Source of the DNA: Bradyrhizobium sp. dw_411
GTDB lineage: Bacteria > Pseudomonadota > Alphaproteobacteria > Rhizobiales > Xanthobacteraceae
NCBI RefSeq assembly: GCF_018449695.1
Contig: NZ_JAAVUY010000003.1
Span: forward strand, 248,001 to 312,000
DNA length: 64,000 bases
Reading direction: 5' to 3'
Position numbers and translations under genes: made by a program. Under the pieces are notes generated by a model. That model saw only the letters and a list, made by a program, of their open reading frames with translations. It was not told where the DNA came from and did no database searches. The first letter of the stretch is position 1; every line of letters begins with the position of its first letter. Below are positions 53,367-62,928 of this stretch, in pieces.

Positions 53367-54323
53367 ATGACGACTTCAACGGGAATCGACCGGCGTAAGT
53401 TTCTCGCCTTGGCGGGCACCATTCCACTTTGCGTTGGTATCGGAACCGCGAATGCGACCGAGCAAAAGATCACGGTCGGCTTCACGGCCATCAACGAATT
53501 TACCGGTCTTTTTGTTGCGAAAGACAAAGGCATGTTCAAACGGCGCGGCCTCGATGTCGACGCAACACTGATTGCGAACAATGCGACTATTCCCGCGGCT
53601 CTCTACTCGAGAAGCATCCAGATCGGCACGCCTTCCGTGACGACGCTCCTGCAGGCGGTAGATGGTGGCCTGGACCTCCGATTCGTTTGCGGAGGGGGAG
53701 TGCTTTCCTCGGCCAGGCCAAGCGTAGGCATCATCGTTCGCGCGGATAACGGTCCGGATTCGGCGTCCGTCCTCGCAGGAAAGCGGATCGGGGTGCCTGG
53801 GCTGAACGCGCTGTTTCACGTGATCGCACGTCGATGGCTGTCTCAGAACGGAGTCGATCCACGCAAGGTCAACTTTGTCGAGACACCGTTCGCGCAAATG
53901 TACGATCTGATGCGCGGCGGTCAGTTGGATGCCGTGGTCGCAGGCGACCCCGTCCGCAGCCGTATCATGGCGGACAATGTCGGTAAGGCACTGGGAAATA
54001 TGCTGAGCTCGATACCCGAAGGCGCGCTTTCCGGAAATTACGCATCGACCGCGGCTTTCGCTCAAGAGAATTCTTCGGCTTTGTCGGCGTTCTCGGATGC
54101 GATCGCCGAGGCCGACGAACTGGCCACCAAGGATCCGGCCGGTGTTCTCGACATCGTTTCTCGTTATCTGCGGCTACCCGTCGATGTGCTCGCGAACCTT
54201 CCGCCACCGATCCTTCGTACCCGGATCGATCGTGCCCAGATCGAGTTTTGGGTGCAGGTGGCCCGCGAGCAGGAAATGGTTCGCCAGCCGGTTTCCATCG
54301 ACAAACTGCTCCCGGTTTCGTGA
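53367..54323 (+). CDS. NMT1/SsuA-type ABC binding protein, Tat-exported
   Basis: 318 residues with a Tat signal (GIDRRKFLALAGTIPLCVGIG). Mature motifs: ITVGFTAINEFTGLFVAKDKGMF, SRSIQIGTPSVTTLLQA and LAGKRIGVPGLNALFHVIARRWL. The ATG follows GGGAGGCGAAG, 33 bases after gntR. Tat export is unusual for an ABC binding protein and suggests folding before transport. It is the first importer gene of an operon ending in two dehydrogenases. Confidence 0.9.
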   Translation: MTTSTGIDRRKFLALAGTIPLCVGIGTANATEQKITVGFTAINEFTGLFVAKDKGMFKRRGLDVDATLIANNATIPAALYSRSIQIGTPSVTTLLQAVDGGLDLRFVCGGGVLSSARPSVGIIVRADNGPDSASVLAGKRIGVPGLNALFHVIARRWLSQNGVDPRKVNFVETPFAQMYDLMRGGQLDAVVAGDPVRSRIMADNVGKALGNMLSSIPEGALSGNYASTAAFAQENSSALSAFSDAIAEADELATKDPAGVLDIVSRYLRLPVDVLANLPPPILRTRIDRAQIEFWVQVAREQEMVRQPVSIDKLLPVS

Positions 54324-54327
54324 GGGC

Positions 54328-55149
54328 ATGATGGCGACTCTTGCGACAATGAGTTTGGGCCCACCACCCGCACGAGTGCCTTCGCACTCCATTCAACTCG
54401 CCGTCACCAATGCCGGTTTAAGCATCGGTTCCAAGTGCATTCTCCAGGAAATCGATCTCGAAGTACGAGCCGGAGAGGTGTTGTGCATTATCGGTCCGTC
54501 GGGATCAGGCAAGACGTCGCTGCTTCGGATGATGGGCGGATTCATCAGGGCGAGCGAGGGGGCGGTCATGGCCCAGGGACGGCAGGTCGTCGCGCCTTCG
54601 CGTCGTTTCGCCTTTGTGTTTCAGGATTATGGCCGCGCGCTACTGCCGTGGCGCACGGTTCGCGGCAATGTCGAGTTGGCTCTTGAGGCTTGTGAGACGC
54701 CGCGGGCCGAGCGCAAAGCGATTGCCGAACGCCTGCTGTATCAGGTGGGTCTTGCCAACGTCGCCGACGCCTATCCGCGGCAGCTTTCGGGTGGCATGCA
54801 GCAACGCGTGCAAATCGCCCGGACCTTGGCTCAATCGCCGGATATGCTCTTAATGGACGAACCGTTTGGTGCGCTGGACGCAATGACGCGAGAGACCCTT
54901 CAGGACGAGCTTCTTAAGCTCGCCGCGGCTCGGGAGATGACCGTCGTCTTCGTTACCCACGATCTCGAAGAAGCAATCTACCTCGGCGATCGCGTGGTGG
55001 CGCTCAGCGCGAATCCCGGGAGAGTCGCCGAGGTGGTGGATGTCGATCTTCCCCGTCCACGAGATCAATTGACCACGCGCGAGGATTCTCGTTTTCTCGC
55101 TCTGCGCCATCGTCTGAGAGGCTTTCTTACGGAAGAGGGCAGACGATGA
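54328..55149 (+). CDS. ABC importer ATPase
   Basis: 273 residues; ATGs at 54328 and 54331 are both possible, just after the binding-protein stop. Walker A IIGPSGSGKTSLLRMM, Q-loop VFQDYGRALLPW, signature LSGGMQQRVQIARTL, Walker B MLLMDEPFGALD and switch VFVTHD. Overlaps the first permease gene by four bases. Confidence 0.92.
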   Translation: MMATLATMSLGPPPARVPSHSIQLAVTNAGLSIGSKCILQEIDLEVRAGEVLCIIGPSGSGKTSLLRMMGGFIRASEGAVMAQGRQVVAPSRRFAFVFQDYGRALLPWRTVRGNVELALEACETPRAERKAIAERLLYQVGLANVADAYPRQLSGGMQQRVQIARTLAQSPDMLLMDEPFGALDAMTRETLQDELLKLAAAREMTVVFVTHDLEEAIYLGDRVVALSANPGRVAEVVDVDLPRPRDQLTTREDSRFLALRHRLRGFLTEEGRR

Positions 55150-55901
55150 GAGCTTTGGGGTTCGTCCCGCCTGCGCTCATTCTCTTTGCCTGGCAGCTTT
55201 GCTCTCTCCTGCCCGGATTTCCGGTTCAGACGTTCTCAACCCCTGCTGACGTCATGAGCGCGCTTCTTTCCTCTCTGCTGGACGGCTCGCTGCTGCAAGC
55301 AACCGGGGAAACCTTTCAAGCGACTGTCTGTGGTTTGAGCCTGGCGATCCTCTTCGGCGTTCCGTTCGGCTTTCTGGTGGGATCGCTTCCTCGTGCCGAT
55401 CGTCTGGCCGTCGGGGTCGTGGAGGTCTTGCGACCGGTGCCGGCGGTCGCCGTTATTCCTCTCGCGCTGTTGATGCTTGGTTTCGGATCGTCGATGGAAT
55501 CGGTCGTCGTCGCCTTCGCCGCGTTCTGGCCAGTGATGATCGTTGCGCGCACCGCCGCGCGCTCGGTCGATGAGAGACTTGTCGAGGTGGCGAAAGCGCT
55601 GGAATTCAGTGCTCCGGAACGCTTCCTGAAATTCCTGCTTCCTGCCGCCCTTCGCCAGTTGTTCGTGGGTTTCCGGTTGGGCCTCGGCGTCGCATTGGTC
55701 GTCGCGGTTACGGTCGAGGTTGCGGTCAATCCGCAAGGCCTGGGTTATTTGATGACCGGCGCGCAGGCCGCGTTGCGACCGGATCAGGTGCTCGCTTTTC
55801 TGGTGTGGGTCGGTCTCGTCGGATGGATGGCCAATGCCGTCGTGGCACTCGCTGAAGTTCGTTTATTTCGATGGGATGTCGTCGATGGAGCCGGCCGATG
55901 A
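55146..55901 (+). CDS. ABC importer permease 1
   Basis: 251 residues starting in an ATGA overlap. About six membrane segments and an EAA-type loop (VEVAKALEFSAPERFLKFLLPAALRQLFVG in two parts). It is followed with another four-base overlap by a second, different permease, so the channel is probably a heterodimer; SsuC-type systems usually have a single permease gene. Confidence 0.9.
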   Translation: MRALGFVPPALILFAWQLCSLLPGFPVQTFSTPADVMSALLSSLLDGSLLQATGETFQATVCGLSLAILFGVPFGFLVGSLPRADRLAVGVVEVLRPVPAVAVIPLALLMLGFGSSMESVVVAFAAFWPVMIVARTAARSVDERLVEVAKALEFSAPERFLKFLLPAALRQLFVGFRLGLGVALVVAVTVEVAVNPQGLGYLMTGAQAALRPDQVLAFLVWVGLVGWMANAVVALAEVRLFRWDVVDGAGR

Positions 55902-56656
55902 AGCACGCGGTCTTTCGGATCCTCGAAACCATCCTGTTGCCGGCGATTATCCTGACGCTGTGGCAATTCGCATGGTCCAGAGGTTGGTTGCCGCGGCTCT
56001 TTCTTCCGGCGCCGGGTGAAATCTGGATGTCGCTGACGAGGATCGCGGAATCGGGAGAGCTTGCGCTCGCCGCCACCGATACCGCGTTGCGGTTGCTGCT
56101 CGGGTGGGTCGTGGCTTCCTTGCTCGGCATCGCGCTGGGTATCCTGGTCGGCTCCAACCGCTTCGCGCATCGCTTGCTTAATCCTACGCTCGAGTTTGTT
56201 CGGTCCCTGCCGGCCTCCGCCTTGATTCCGCTTCTGATCCTCGTCATGGGCCTGACCGATCAGATGATCGTCGTCGTGATCGCTCTGGGCTCGCTGTGGC
56301 CGGTCCTGCTCGGCACGATCGCAGGCGTGCGGGCGGTAGATCCGCGCCTGCGCGAAGTCGCGGCGGGATTGGAAATGAGCCGCGCGCGCATCATTACGAG
56401 GATAGCACTTCCGGCCGCGCTGCCGGACATGCTTGCCGGGTTGCGCCTCGGACTGACGCTTGCCCTGGTCCTGTGTGTCGTGGCGGAGATGATCACCATG
56501 AGCCGGGGTCTGGGCGGTCAGATCCTGCTGGCCAGTCGTAATTTTCGCGCAGCAGACCTTTTCGCCGGCATCCTCGTTATCGGCGCTACGGGGCTTGTCC
56601 TCGATATCTGCATTGGTGCCATCGAGCGTTGGTGCCTGCGCTGGCAACGATCGTAA
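55898..56656 (+). CDS. ABC importer permease 2
   Basis: 252 residues from ATG 55898 overlapping permease 1. Six predicted membrane segments; EAA loop [26 protein letters not shown]. The sequence is clearly related to, but distinct from, permease 1. The stop is 35 bases before the HisD/HpsN-type gene. Confidence 0.9.
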   Translation: MKHAVFRILETILLPAIILTLWQFAWSRGWLPRLFLPAPGEIWMSLTRIAESGELALAATDTALRLLLGWVVASLLGIALGILVGSNRFAHRLLNPTLEFVRSLPASALIPLLILVMGLTDQMIVVVIALGSLWPVLLGTIAGVRAVDPRLREVAAGLEMSRARIITRIALPAALPDMLAGLRLGLTLALVLCVVAEMITMSRGLGGQILLASRNFRAADLFAGILVIGATGLVLDICIGAIERWCLRWQRS

Positions 56657-56691
56657 CCGAATTCTGTCAACGACCACTGGGATGTAGAATA

Positions 56692-58017
56692 ATGGCCAAG
56701 TATCTAAAAAAGGGCAGGGACGCGGATCAAGTAGCCGCGGACGATGCCAAAATTCGCACGACGGTCGAAGGAATTCTGGGCGATATCGCGAAGCGCGGGG
56801 ATGTCGCGGTCCGTGAGCTCAGCGCGAAATTCGACGGCTGGGACCGGGACGACTTCCGCTTGACGGACGCGGAAGTGCGGGACTGCATGTCTCAACTCCG
56901 GAACCAGGATATCGACGATATCCGCTTTGCCCAGGAGCAGGTTCGCAACTTCGCTCAAGCGCAAAAGGAAGCGTTGCGCGATATCGAGGTCGAGACGTTG
57001 CCGGGCGTGATCCTGGGGCACAGGAACATTCCCGTTCAGTCGGTCGGTTGCTACGTGCCAGGTGGAAAATACCCGCTGTTGGCGTCGGCCCATATGAGTG
57101 TCATTACGGCGAAGGTCGCCGGCGTTCAGTACATTGCGACGTGTGCGCCCCCCTTTCAGGGCAAGCCGGCTCCCGCAATCGTCGCGGCGCAGAAACTGGC
57201 GGGAGCCGACGTGATCTACGCGCTCGGCGGAGTACAGGCGGTCGGCGCGATGGCGCTCGGGACGCAGCGTATCGCCGCGGTCGACATGTTGGTCGGACCC
57301 GGCAACGCCTTCGTGGCTGAAGCGAAGCGCCAGTTGTTCGGGCGCGTCGGGATCGATCTATTCGCCGGACCGACCGAGACCCTGATCATCGCGGATGAAA
57401 AGGGCGCCGACGCCGAGCTGTGCGCTACCGACCTGCTCGGTCAGGCCGAGCATGGACCCAATTCTCCGGCCGTCTTGCTCACGACATCGGAGCGCCTGGC
57501 GTGCGAAACGATCGCTGAAATCGAGCGGCTCCTCGGAATTCTCCCGACCGCCGAAATCGCCAGAAAGGCCTGGGAAGACTACGGCGAGATCATCATCTGT
57601 GCGGATGAGGATGAAATGATACGGGAGGCCGACCGTATCGCGTCGGAGCATGTGCAGGTCATGACCGCAAATCCCGACCGGTTCCTTCGCGAGTTACGAA
57701 ATTACGGGGCATTGTTTCTGGGATCCCGAACCAATGTCGCCTATGGCGACAAGGTCATCGGTACCAATCACACCCTGCCGACAAAAAAGGCGGCTCGTTA
57801 TACGGGCGGCTTGTGGGTCGGGAAATTTCTCAAGACCTGCACCTACCAGAGGATTCTCACCGACGAAGCTTCAGCCCGCATCGGGGCGTATGCGTCGCGT
57901 CTATGTATGCTGGAGGGCTTCGCCGGACATGCCGAACAGGCGAATGTGCGCGTGCGCCGATACGGCGGTCGAAACGTTCCCTATGCCCATGCGGCCGCCA
58001 TCGAGGCGGCGGAATGA
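56692..58017 (+). CDS. HisD-superfamily dehydrogenase, HpsN-like (sulfopropanediol/diol dehydrogenase)
   Basis: 441 residues from ATG 56692. The histidinol-dehydrogenase active-site pattern is intact: [31 protein letters not shown] and [14 protein letters not shown]. The [10 protein letters not shown] start and absence of other his genes point away from histidine synthesis and toward the HpsN branch, which oxidises 2,3-dihydroxypropane sulfonate to sulfolactate with NAD. It overlaps an SDR gene by four bases and follows an importer of the type that carries sulfonates, but also aromatics. Sulfonate as substrate is therefore a reasonable hypothesis, not a finding. Confidence 0.85.
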   Translation: MAKYLKKGRDADQVAADDAKIRTTVEGILGDIAKRGDVAVRELSAKFDGWDRDDFRLTDAEVRDCMSQLRNQDIDDIRFAQEQVRNFAQAQKEALRDIEVETLPGVILGHRNIPVQSVGCYVPGGKYPLLASAHMSVITAKVAGVQYIATCAPPFQGKPAPAIVAAQKLAGADVIYALGGVQAVGAMALGTQRIAAVDMLVGPGNAFVAEAKRQLFGRVGIDLFAGPTETLIIADEKGADAELCATDLLGQAEHGPNSPAVLLTTSERLACETIAEIERLLGILPTAEIARKAWEDYGEIIICADEDEMIREADRIASEHVQVMTANPDRFLRELRNYGALFLGSRTNVAYGDKVIGTNHTLPTKKAARYTGGLWVGKFLKTCTYQRILTDEASARIGAYASRLCMLEGFAGHAEQANVRVRRYGGRNVPYAHAAAIEAAE

Positions 58018-58796
58018 ATGAATCTGCCGAAACGCGCCTCCCGCGTATGCCTTCGATCCGTCTGGAAGGAAAACGTGCGCTGGTCACCGGTGCAGGCAGA
58101 GGAATCGGCTTGGGTTGCGCCGCGGCCCTCGCGGAGGCTGGTGCGCACGTCGTGCTGGCGGCCCGAACGGAAAGCGAAATAGAGACGGCCGCGGCCGCGA
58201 TCCGTCGGGCAGGGGGCAGCGCCGATCCTTGCGTCCTCGATGTGCAGGACGTTGCTGCCGTGCGCCGCGTCGTTTCCGACCACGGCCCCTTCGATGCATT
58301 CGTGAACAATGCCGGAGGAAGCCGCCACCAGCCGTTCCTCGAAGTCGAGGAGAAGGCGTTCGATGATGTGGTCGCGCTGAATCTGCGAGCGGCATTCTTC
58401 GCGGGGCAAATCGTCGCGCGCAGCATGGTCGATGCGGGCAAAGGCGGCAGCATCGTCAATATCTCTTCTCAGATGGGACATGTTGGCGGTCCGGGCCGAT
58501 CGGTATACTGCGCGACCAAATTCGCCATGGAGGGCTGGACGAAGGCCGCCGCCATCGAGCTCGGCCTCCACCGCATTCGGATTAACACGCTTTGCCCGAC
58601 CTTCATAGATACGCCGATGACCCGTCCGTTCTTCGACGATCCGGCGTTTCGGCTTTGGCTCGGGGACAAGATCAAGCTCGGCCGCGTCGGGCGGTTGGAG
58701 GACATCATGGGGGCCGTCGTATTTCTTTGCTCCGATGCCAGTGCGCTGATGACCGGATCCGCCGTGCTGCTGGACGGTGGATGGACCGCGGAGTGA
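58014..58796 (+). CDS. Short-chain dehydrogenase/reductase
   Basis: 260 residues, ATG overlapping the preceding stop. [10 protein letters not shown] for NAD(P), FVNNAGG, catalytic Ser in [17 protein letters not shown] with the Tyr-Lys pair, and a C-terminal [13 protein letters not shown]. It probably catalyses a second oxidation or an epimerising redox step on the substrate of the HisD-like enzyme. Last gene of the operon; 100 bases to the converging IclR gene. Confidence 0.92.
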   Translation: MNESAETRLPRMPSIRLEGKRALVTGAGRGIGLGCAAALAEAGAHVVLAARTESEIETAAAAIRRAGGSADPCVLDVQDVAAVRRVVSDHGPFDAFVNNAGGSRHQPFLEVEEKAFDDVVALNLRAAFFAGQIVARSMVDAGKGGSIVNISSQMGHVGGPGRSVYCATKFAMEGWTKAAAIELGLHRIRINTLCPTFIDTPMTRPFFDDPAFRLWLGDKIKLGRVGRLEDIMGAVVFLCSDASALMTGSAVLLDGGWTAE

Positions 58797-58896
58797 ACGA
58801 TGACCCGCTGATCTATTGTTGGTCTTCGCTGCCGCGCCAGCAGCCCGTGTCTCTCACCCCTGCGAGGGCTCATACCCGGAAGCCTGCGTCAGCCCT

Positions 58897-59718
58897 CTAT
58901 GAGGATCGACGCCGCCCCGCCGAACGAGGCTCACCATCGACTGTCGCCCGTTCTGGTTTCCAGGCATCGAGGCGTCGTGTGGTATCGTGTGCGGCAGTCG
59001 AAACCTGGATGATCGCACGGCTTACGTTTTCTTCGGTGGCGGCTGCCTCCGATAGAACGATGCTGATGCATCCCGTCAATCCAAATCGCTTCACTGCGAA
59101 TGGTGAAGATATGCCGACGCGGCCGCGGTCCACCTCGCCGTGGGCGACGTAGTAGCCGGCTCGCTGGATCGCCTTCACATTGGCGAGGAACGCCTCGCGA
59201 TCCCCGCCGAAGCCTGCCTTTCGAATCTGGTTCGCATCCCGAGTGTAGAGCTTCAACAGGCGCGGGCGCTCCAGCACCGCCAGAACGGTCTTGGAAGACG
59301 AGCCGTGATAGAGCGGCATCGGTCGTCCAATCTGATAGCTGACGATCTCCTGAGGACCCGGCGTCCTCTCTTGATGAACGCACATGACTCCATCGAAATA
59401 AGACCGACAAAGAATCACCGCGCTTCCCTGAGGAGCGATGGCGGCCAGTGCCGCACAGACTGGCCGCGCCACCTGCAGCAATGGATCGCCCAGTTGAAGC
59501 TGGCGATAGAGCTGGAGGATGCGAGGCCCTAGTGAATAACCCTCGTCGGAGACGCGATCCAGGAAGCCGGCCCCGGCAAGGGCGCTCACGGTGCGGTAGG
59601 CGGTACTTCTAGGCAATTCGAGTTCGGTCATCACCTGCTCGATGGTCACGAGCCAGCGGTCGTCCCCGAAGAGATCCAGAAGACGCGAGAGGTGTTGAAT
59701 CGAGCCTGTGCCCGCCAT
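58897..59718 (-). CDS. IclR-family regulator
   Basis: 273 residues from ATG 59718 (MAGTGSIQHLSRLLDL), with AAAGG ten bases upstream; in-frame starts at 59736 and beyond are less likely. Helix-turn-helix IEQVMTELELPRSTAYRTVSAL at about 27-50, effector domain with RPMPLYHGSSSKTVLA and RAGYYVAHGEVDRGRVGISSP. Divergent from the YceI/cytochrome b561 genes, with a long inverted repeat between them. It could also act on the preceding dehydrogenase operon. Confidence 0.88.
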   Translation of the reverse strand: MAGTGSIQHLSRLLDLFGDDRWLVTIEQVMTELELPRSTAYRTVSALAGAGFLDRVSDEGYSLGPRILQLYRQLQLGDPLLQVARPVCAALAAIAPQGSAVILCRSYFDGVMCVHQERTPGPQEIVSYQIGRPMPLYHGSSSKTVLAVLERPRLLKLYTRDANQIRKAGFGGDREAFLANVKAIQRAGYYVAHGEVDRGRVGISSPFAVKRFGLTGCISIVLSEAAATEENVSRAIIQVSTAAHDTTRRLDAWKPERATVDGEPRSAGRRRSS

Positions 59719-59755
59719 GTGACAGGGGCCTTTCATGAATACGCGGGCAACGATA

Positions 59756-59791
59756 TGGGATTTATTACAAATAATCAACTTTTAAATCCCA
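59756..59791. promoter_or_regulatory. Inverted repeat between iclR and yceI
   Basis: TGGGATTT (59756-59763) and AAATCCCA (59784-59791), perfect 8-base arms around a 20-base AT-rich centre. Just beside it, ATATCGCGATAT (59812-59823) is a perfect 12-base palindrome. Both lie in the divergent promoter and are candidates for IclR binding. Confidence 0.5.
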
Positions 59792-59880
59792 CATAGTGAG
59801 ATTATAGCGAGATATCGCGATATTTTTGCGAGGCCAAAAAGTTGATCCGCACCGTTTCCCGAAAAAGAAAGAGGGCTCTG

Positions 59881-60450
59881 ATGTTCAAAATAATTCGAAA
59901 TAGCGTTCTCGTGCTGGCGCTGGCGACGTTGCCCGCTCGAGCAGAAACGTTCGACCTGGACTCGACCCACACGTCGATCATGTATTCGCTCAACCACCTC
60001 GGATTTTCCACGAGCAGGGGTATTTTCCGCGAGGCCCAGGGACGCCTCGTGCTGGATGAGACGTCTCCCGAAGCCGGCCGGCTGGAGGTCGTGGTTAAGA
60101 CGGCGAGCGTCGATGCGTTCGATGTGGGCCGGTCGAATTCGGTGAAGGGCGACAAATTCCTCGACGTCGAGCACTTCCCGGAGATGCGCTTCGTCTCGAC
60201 GAAGATCGAGCGGACCGGATCTACAACCGCCAAGGTCACCGGTGATCTAAGCCTGCACGGTATCACCCGTCCCGTGACTTTGGACGTGGTCCTGGTGAAG
60301 AAGGGCAAGCACCCCATCACGGGAGCTCAACGCGGGGGATTCTCCGCTACCGGGCTGGTGAAGCGCAGTGACTTCCAGATCCTCGGATTTCTGCCGATGG
60401 TTGGCGACGACGTCACGATTACGATCGACGCCGAGTTCGGTGCGTCATGA
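59881..60450 (+). CDS. YceI-family periplasmic lipid-binding-fold protein 1
   Basis: 189 residues from ATG 59881. Signal peptide MFKIIRNSVLVLALATLPARA, then the YceI eight-strand barrel pattern: TFDLDSTHTSIMYSLNHLGFS, GRLEVVVKTASVDAF, KFLDVEHFPEMRFVST, LHGITRPVTLDVVL. Such barrels hold isoprenoid lipids, e.g. quinone-like molecules. Overlaps the cytochrome b561 gene by four bases. Confidence 0.93.
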   Translation: MFKIIRNSVLVLALATLPARAETFDLDSTHTSIMYSLNHLGFSTSRGIFREAQGRLVLDETSPEAGRLEVVVKTASVDAFDVGRSNSVKGDKFLDVEHFPEMRFVSTKIERTGSTTAKVTGDLSLHGITRPVTLDVVLVKKGKHPITGAQRGGFSATGLVKRSDFQILGFLPMVGDDVTITIDAEFGAS

Positions 60451-61010
60451 GCGCACGGTCGTCCGAGCGATATGGCGGGACTGCGATTGCCATCCATTGG
60501 GTGACCGCAGTCCTTATTCTTGCGCTATTCGTTATCGGCTGGCGCATGGTCGGCATGCAGCTCAGTCCGGCGAAGATGGAGGCCTATGCTCTTCACAAAT
60601 CGATCGGGCTTCTCGTTCTCGCCGCCGTGATATTTCGGTTGCTGTGGCGTGGATTCCGGACGCCGCCCGCCCTTCCAGATGCGCCGCGCTGGCAACAGCA
60701 TGCGGCTCGCGCGACGCACGTACTTTTCTATCTGCTGCTGTTTGCTCTGCCCTGCAGCGGGTGGATGTACAATTCGAGTGTCGGATTTCCGCTCTCGTTC
60801 TTCGGTTTCGCGAGCATGCCTCCCTTGATCGAGGCCGATCAGGTCGCGAAAGACACCTGGCGGGCGATGCACTGGTTGCTCGGATGGATGCTCGCGGGCC
60901 TGATGGGGATCCACATCGTGGCCGTACTTTATCACCAATTCGTGCAGCGGGATTCGGTCTTGCAGAGGATGTTGCCCGCCTTTGATATCTGGAAACGGAG
61001 GCAGGCATGA
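60447..61010 (+). CDS. Cytochrome b561-type membrane haem protein
   Basis: 187 residues, four membrane helices. Haem-ligand histidines at 17 (IAIHWV), 50 (YALHKS), 142 (RAMHWLLGW) and 156 (GIHIVAVLYH) match the bacterial b561 (CybB/YceJ) family spacing. It passes electrons between quinol and periplasmic partners. In enteric bacteria yceJ-yceI are also adjacent. Here it is flanked on both sides by a YceI gene with four-base overlaps. Confidence 0.93.
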   Translation: MSARSSERYGGTAIAIHWVTAVLILALFVIGWRMVGMQLSPAKMEAYALHKSIGLLVLAAVIFRLLWRGFRTPPALPDAPRWQQHAARATHVLFYLLLFALPCSGWMYNSSVGFPLSFFGFASMPPLIEADQVAKDTWRAMHWLLGWMLAGLMGIHIVAVLYHQFVQRDSVLQRMLPAFDIWKRRQA

Positions 61011-61570
61011 TCAGGAAATCGTTGCTTATCGCGATGCTGTTGTTGGCATCGCTCGATCGAAGCTCCGCCGCGCCTGGTTGGACGCTTGAGCCGGCGGCCA
61101 GCAAGCTGACATTCGAGGTCACACAAGCCGGCGGAGAGGTCAAAGGCGAATTTCGGCGTTTCGATGCAGATATCGTGTTTGATCGTAACGACCTGCCAGC
61201 GTCAAAGGTTCGCGTCGTTGTGGACATCCTCAGTGTAACGACCGGCGCGGCGGATCGCGATCAGGAACTTCCGAAACCGGACTGGTTCGATGCCGCTCGT
61301 TTTCCCAAGGCGGTTTTCGACGCCGACCGTTTCGAGGCAGTCGACGACAGGCATTTCGTTGCAAAGGGGACCTTGGCTCTGCGGGATTTGAAACAGGTCA
61401 TCTCCTTGCCGTTCACCCTCGACCTGCAAGACGATACGGCCGTGATGGATGGTCGTCTCGAACTGGACCGCAATGCATTCGGCGTCGGACAGGGGGCCTG
61501 GGCTGCTTCGGACATCGTGGGGCGGAAAGTCGCGGTTATCATACACCTCCAGGCCCGCCGAAAGACCTAG
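61007..61570 (+). CDS. YceI-family periplasmic protein 2
   Basis: 187 residues with a signal peptide (MIRKSLLIAMLLLASLDRSSA). YceI features: WTLEPAASKLTFEVTQAGG, FRRFDADIVFD, PDWFDAARFPKAVFDA and ALRDLKQVISLPFTL. It differs clearly from the first copy, lacking its LHGITRPV form, and so is not a recent duplicate. Third gene of the cassette. Confidence 0.9.
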   Translation: MIRKSLLIAMLLLASLDRSSAAPGWTLEPAASKLTFEVTQAGGEVKGEFRRFDADIVFDRNDLPASKVRVVVDILSVTTGAADRDQELPKPDWFDAARFPKAVFDADRFEAVDDRHFVAKGTLALRDLKQVISLPFTLDLQDDTAVMDGRLELDRNAFGVGQGAWAASDIVGRKVAVIIHLQARRKT

Positions 61571-62038
61571 GTATACGATTGCGCGCGCAAAAGCGCTCGC
61601 GGCTAATCAGCGCTATGTCCCCATGACATTCATTGGTTGCCAAGCGATAGCAGCAAGGGTGGAGCATCGCCCTCCTAAATCGACATCGTGGTCGAGGGTG
61701 ATGGCTTTTGAGCCTCTAAATAGAAAGCTGTATCAAAGGACGTTGGCGGTCAATCCGTTCGAACCCGGGAAAGGCGCTGAACGACGGCACCGGGCGCAAC
61801 CAACACCGAACGCGCCTCGATCAGTTGGCGAACGCAAGCAACATTCAGTCTGTCGTGCTTCGTCCCCTTTTGACGGTGGGACAGTCGGCGGCCGACCGCG
61901 TGGCGAAATCAAGACCAATGCTGATGGCCCCCTTCAGTGAATCGATGACTATTCACCTTGGTACAACCGATACAGGAAGCAGACGCCATCCAAAAAGGCA
62001 GGCGTGTAGCGCTTAACCCGTTTCAATGTTTCAGTGCA
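61571..62038. other. Gene-free 468-base stretch
   Basis: No gene with a ribosome site or family pattern was found on either strand. It separates two converging units (YceI and the enoyl-CoA hydratase). No terminal inverted repeats or convincing transposase remnant was seen. Confidence 0.4.
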
Positions 62039-62821
62039 CTATCGCCCCGAATATTTGGGCGGACGCTTTTCGAAGAATGCATTCATGCCTTCCGTCTGGT
62101 CTTCGGTCGTGAACGCGTATCGAATGGCCTGGCGTTCGAACTCCAGGCCGGTATCGAGCGTGGTGTGATAGGCCGCCAGCACGGATGCCTTGGCAAGTTC
62201 GGCCGAGCGAGGTGGCTTCGTGGCGATCAACTCAGCGATCACCATCGCCCTTGAAAGGGCTTGGCCTTTTTCCACGACTTCGGCAACAAGCCCGGCCCGC
62301 AACGCGGTAGCTGCGTCTATTGGCTCGCCGGTCAGCATCATGAGCATGGCGAGAGATTTGCCCGCGACACGCGTCAGGCGCTGGGTTGCTCCATCGCCGG
62401 GCAGAATTCCGATGTTGATTTCCGGCTGACCGAAGGTCGCGCCGGCGCCGGCGATGATGATGTCGGCGAGCAAAGCCAGTTCATGCCCGCCGCCGTAGCA
62501 AACGCCGTCGACCGCGGCGATCAATGGTTTCGCGAAGCCGGAAATATCCCTCCATGCGGCGCGGCGGACCGGGTTGTCGATTGCCTCGAAACCTCGCTGC
62601 TGCATTTCCTTGATGTCGGCGCCGGCGGAAAAGAATCCGTCACCGCCGCAAATCACGACGCATCGAACGGAGTCGTCCAGCGCGGCGGTGCGCAATGCGG
62701 CGGCAAGCTGCACGATAAGTTCGTTGCTCAACGCGTTCCGCTTCGAGATCCGATTCAGTGTGAGCTGGACGACATGCGGAGAGGGGGAGCCGCGAAGCAC
62801 CAGCTCGGGAAGATCGCTCAA
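62039..62821 (-). CDS. Enoyl-CoA hydratase/isomerase family protein
   Basis: 260 residues from a TTG at 62821, selected because TAGGAGGCGAAA precedes it with ideal spacing. Crotonase motifs: oxyanion hole in FFSAGADIKEM, Glu114 in GVCYGGGHELALLAD and Glu134 in FGQPEINIGILPGDGATQRL (both catalytic glutamates of true hydratases). It hydrates a 2-enoyl-CoA in fatty or aromatic acid breakdown. It stands alone, divergent from the GH88 gene. Confidence 0.92.
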   Translation of the reverse strand: MSDLPELVLRGSPSPHVVQLTLNRISKRNALSNELIVQLAAALRTAALDDSVRCVVICGGDGFFSAGADIKEMQQRGFEAIDNPVRRAAWRDISGFAKPLIAAVDGVCYGGGHELALLADIIIAGAGATFGQPEINIGILPGDGATQRLTRVAGKSLAMLMMLTGEPIDAATALRAGLVAEVVEKGQALSRAMVIAELIATKPPRSAELAKASVLAAYHTTLDTGLEFERQAIRYAFTTEDQTEGMNAFFEKRPPKYSGR

Positions 62822-62928
62822 TTTCGCCTCCTAAATCCTGTTCGAACAGTTTACACTGAAATCGATTTCTGCAATAGCGATTTTGGGAGGCGGCCCATCG
62901 GGTGGTTGCCGGGATGCCAGGTGAGCCC

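Noticed and set aside
56692..58017. Assignment as HisD of histidine biosynthesis
   Set aside because: No his genes nearby, different N-terminus and a catabolic operon with importer and SDR; the HpsN branch fits better.
61571..62038. Remnant of an insertion sequence
   Set aside because: No terminal repeats, target duplication or recognisable transposase segment could be identified.
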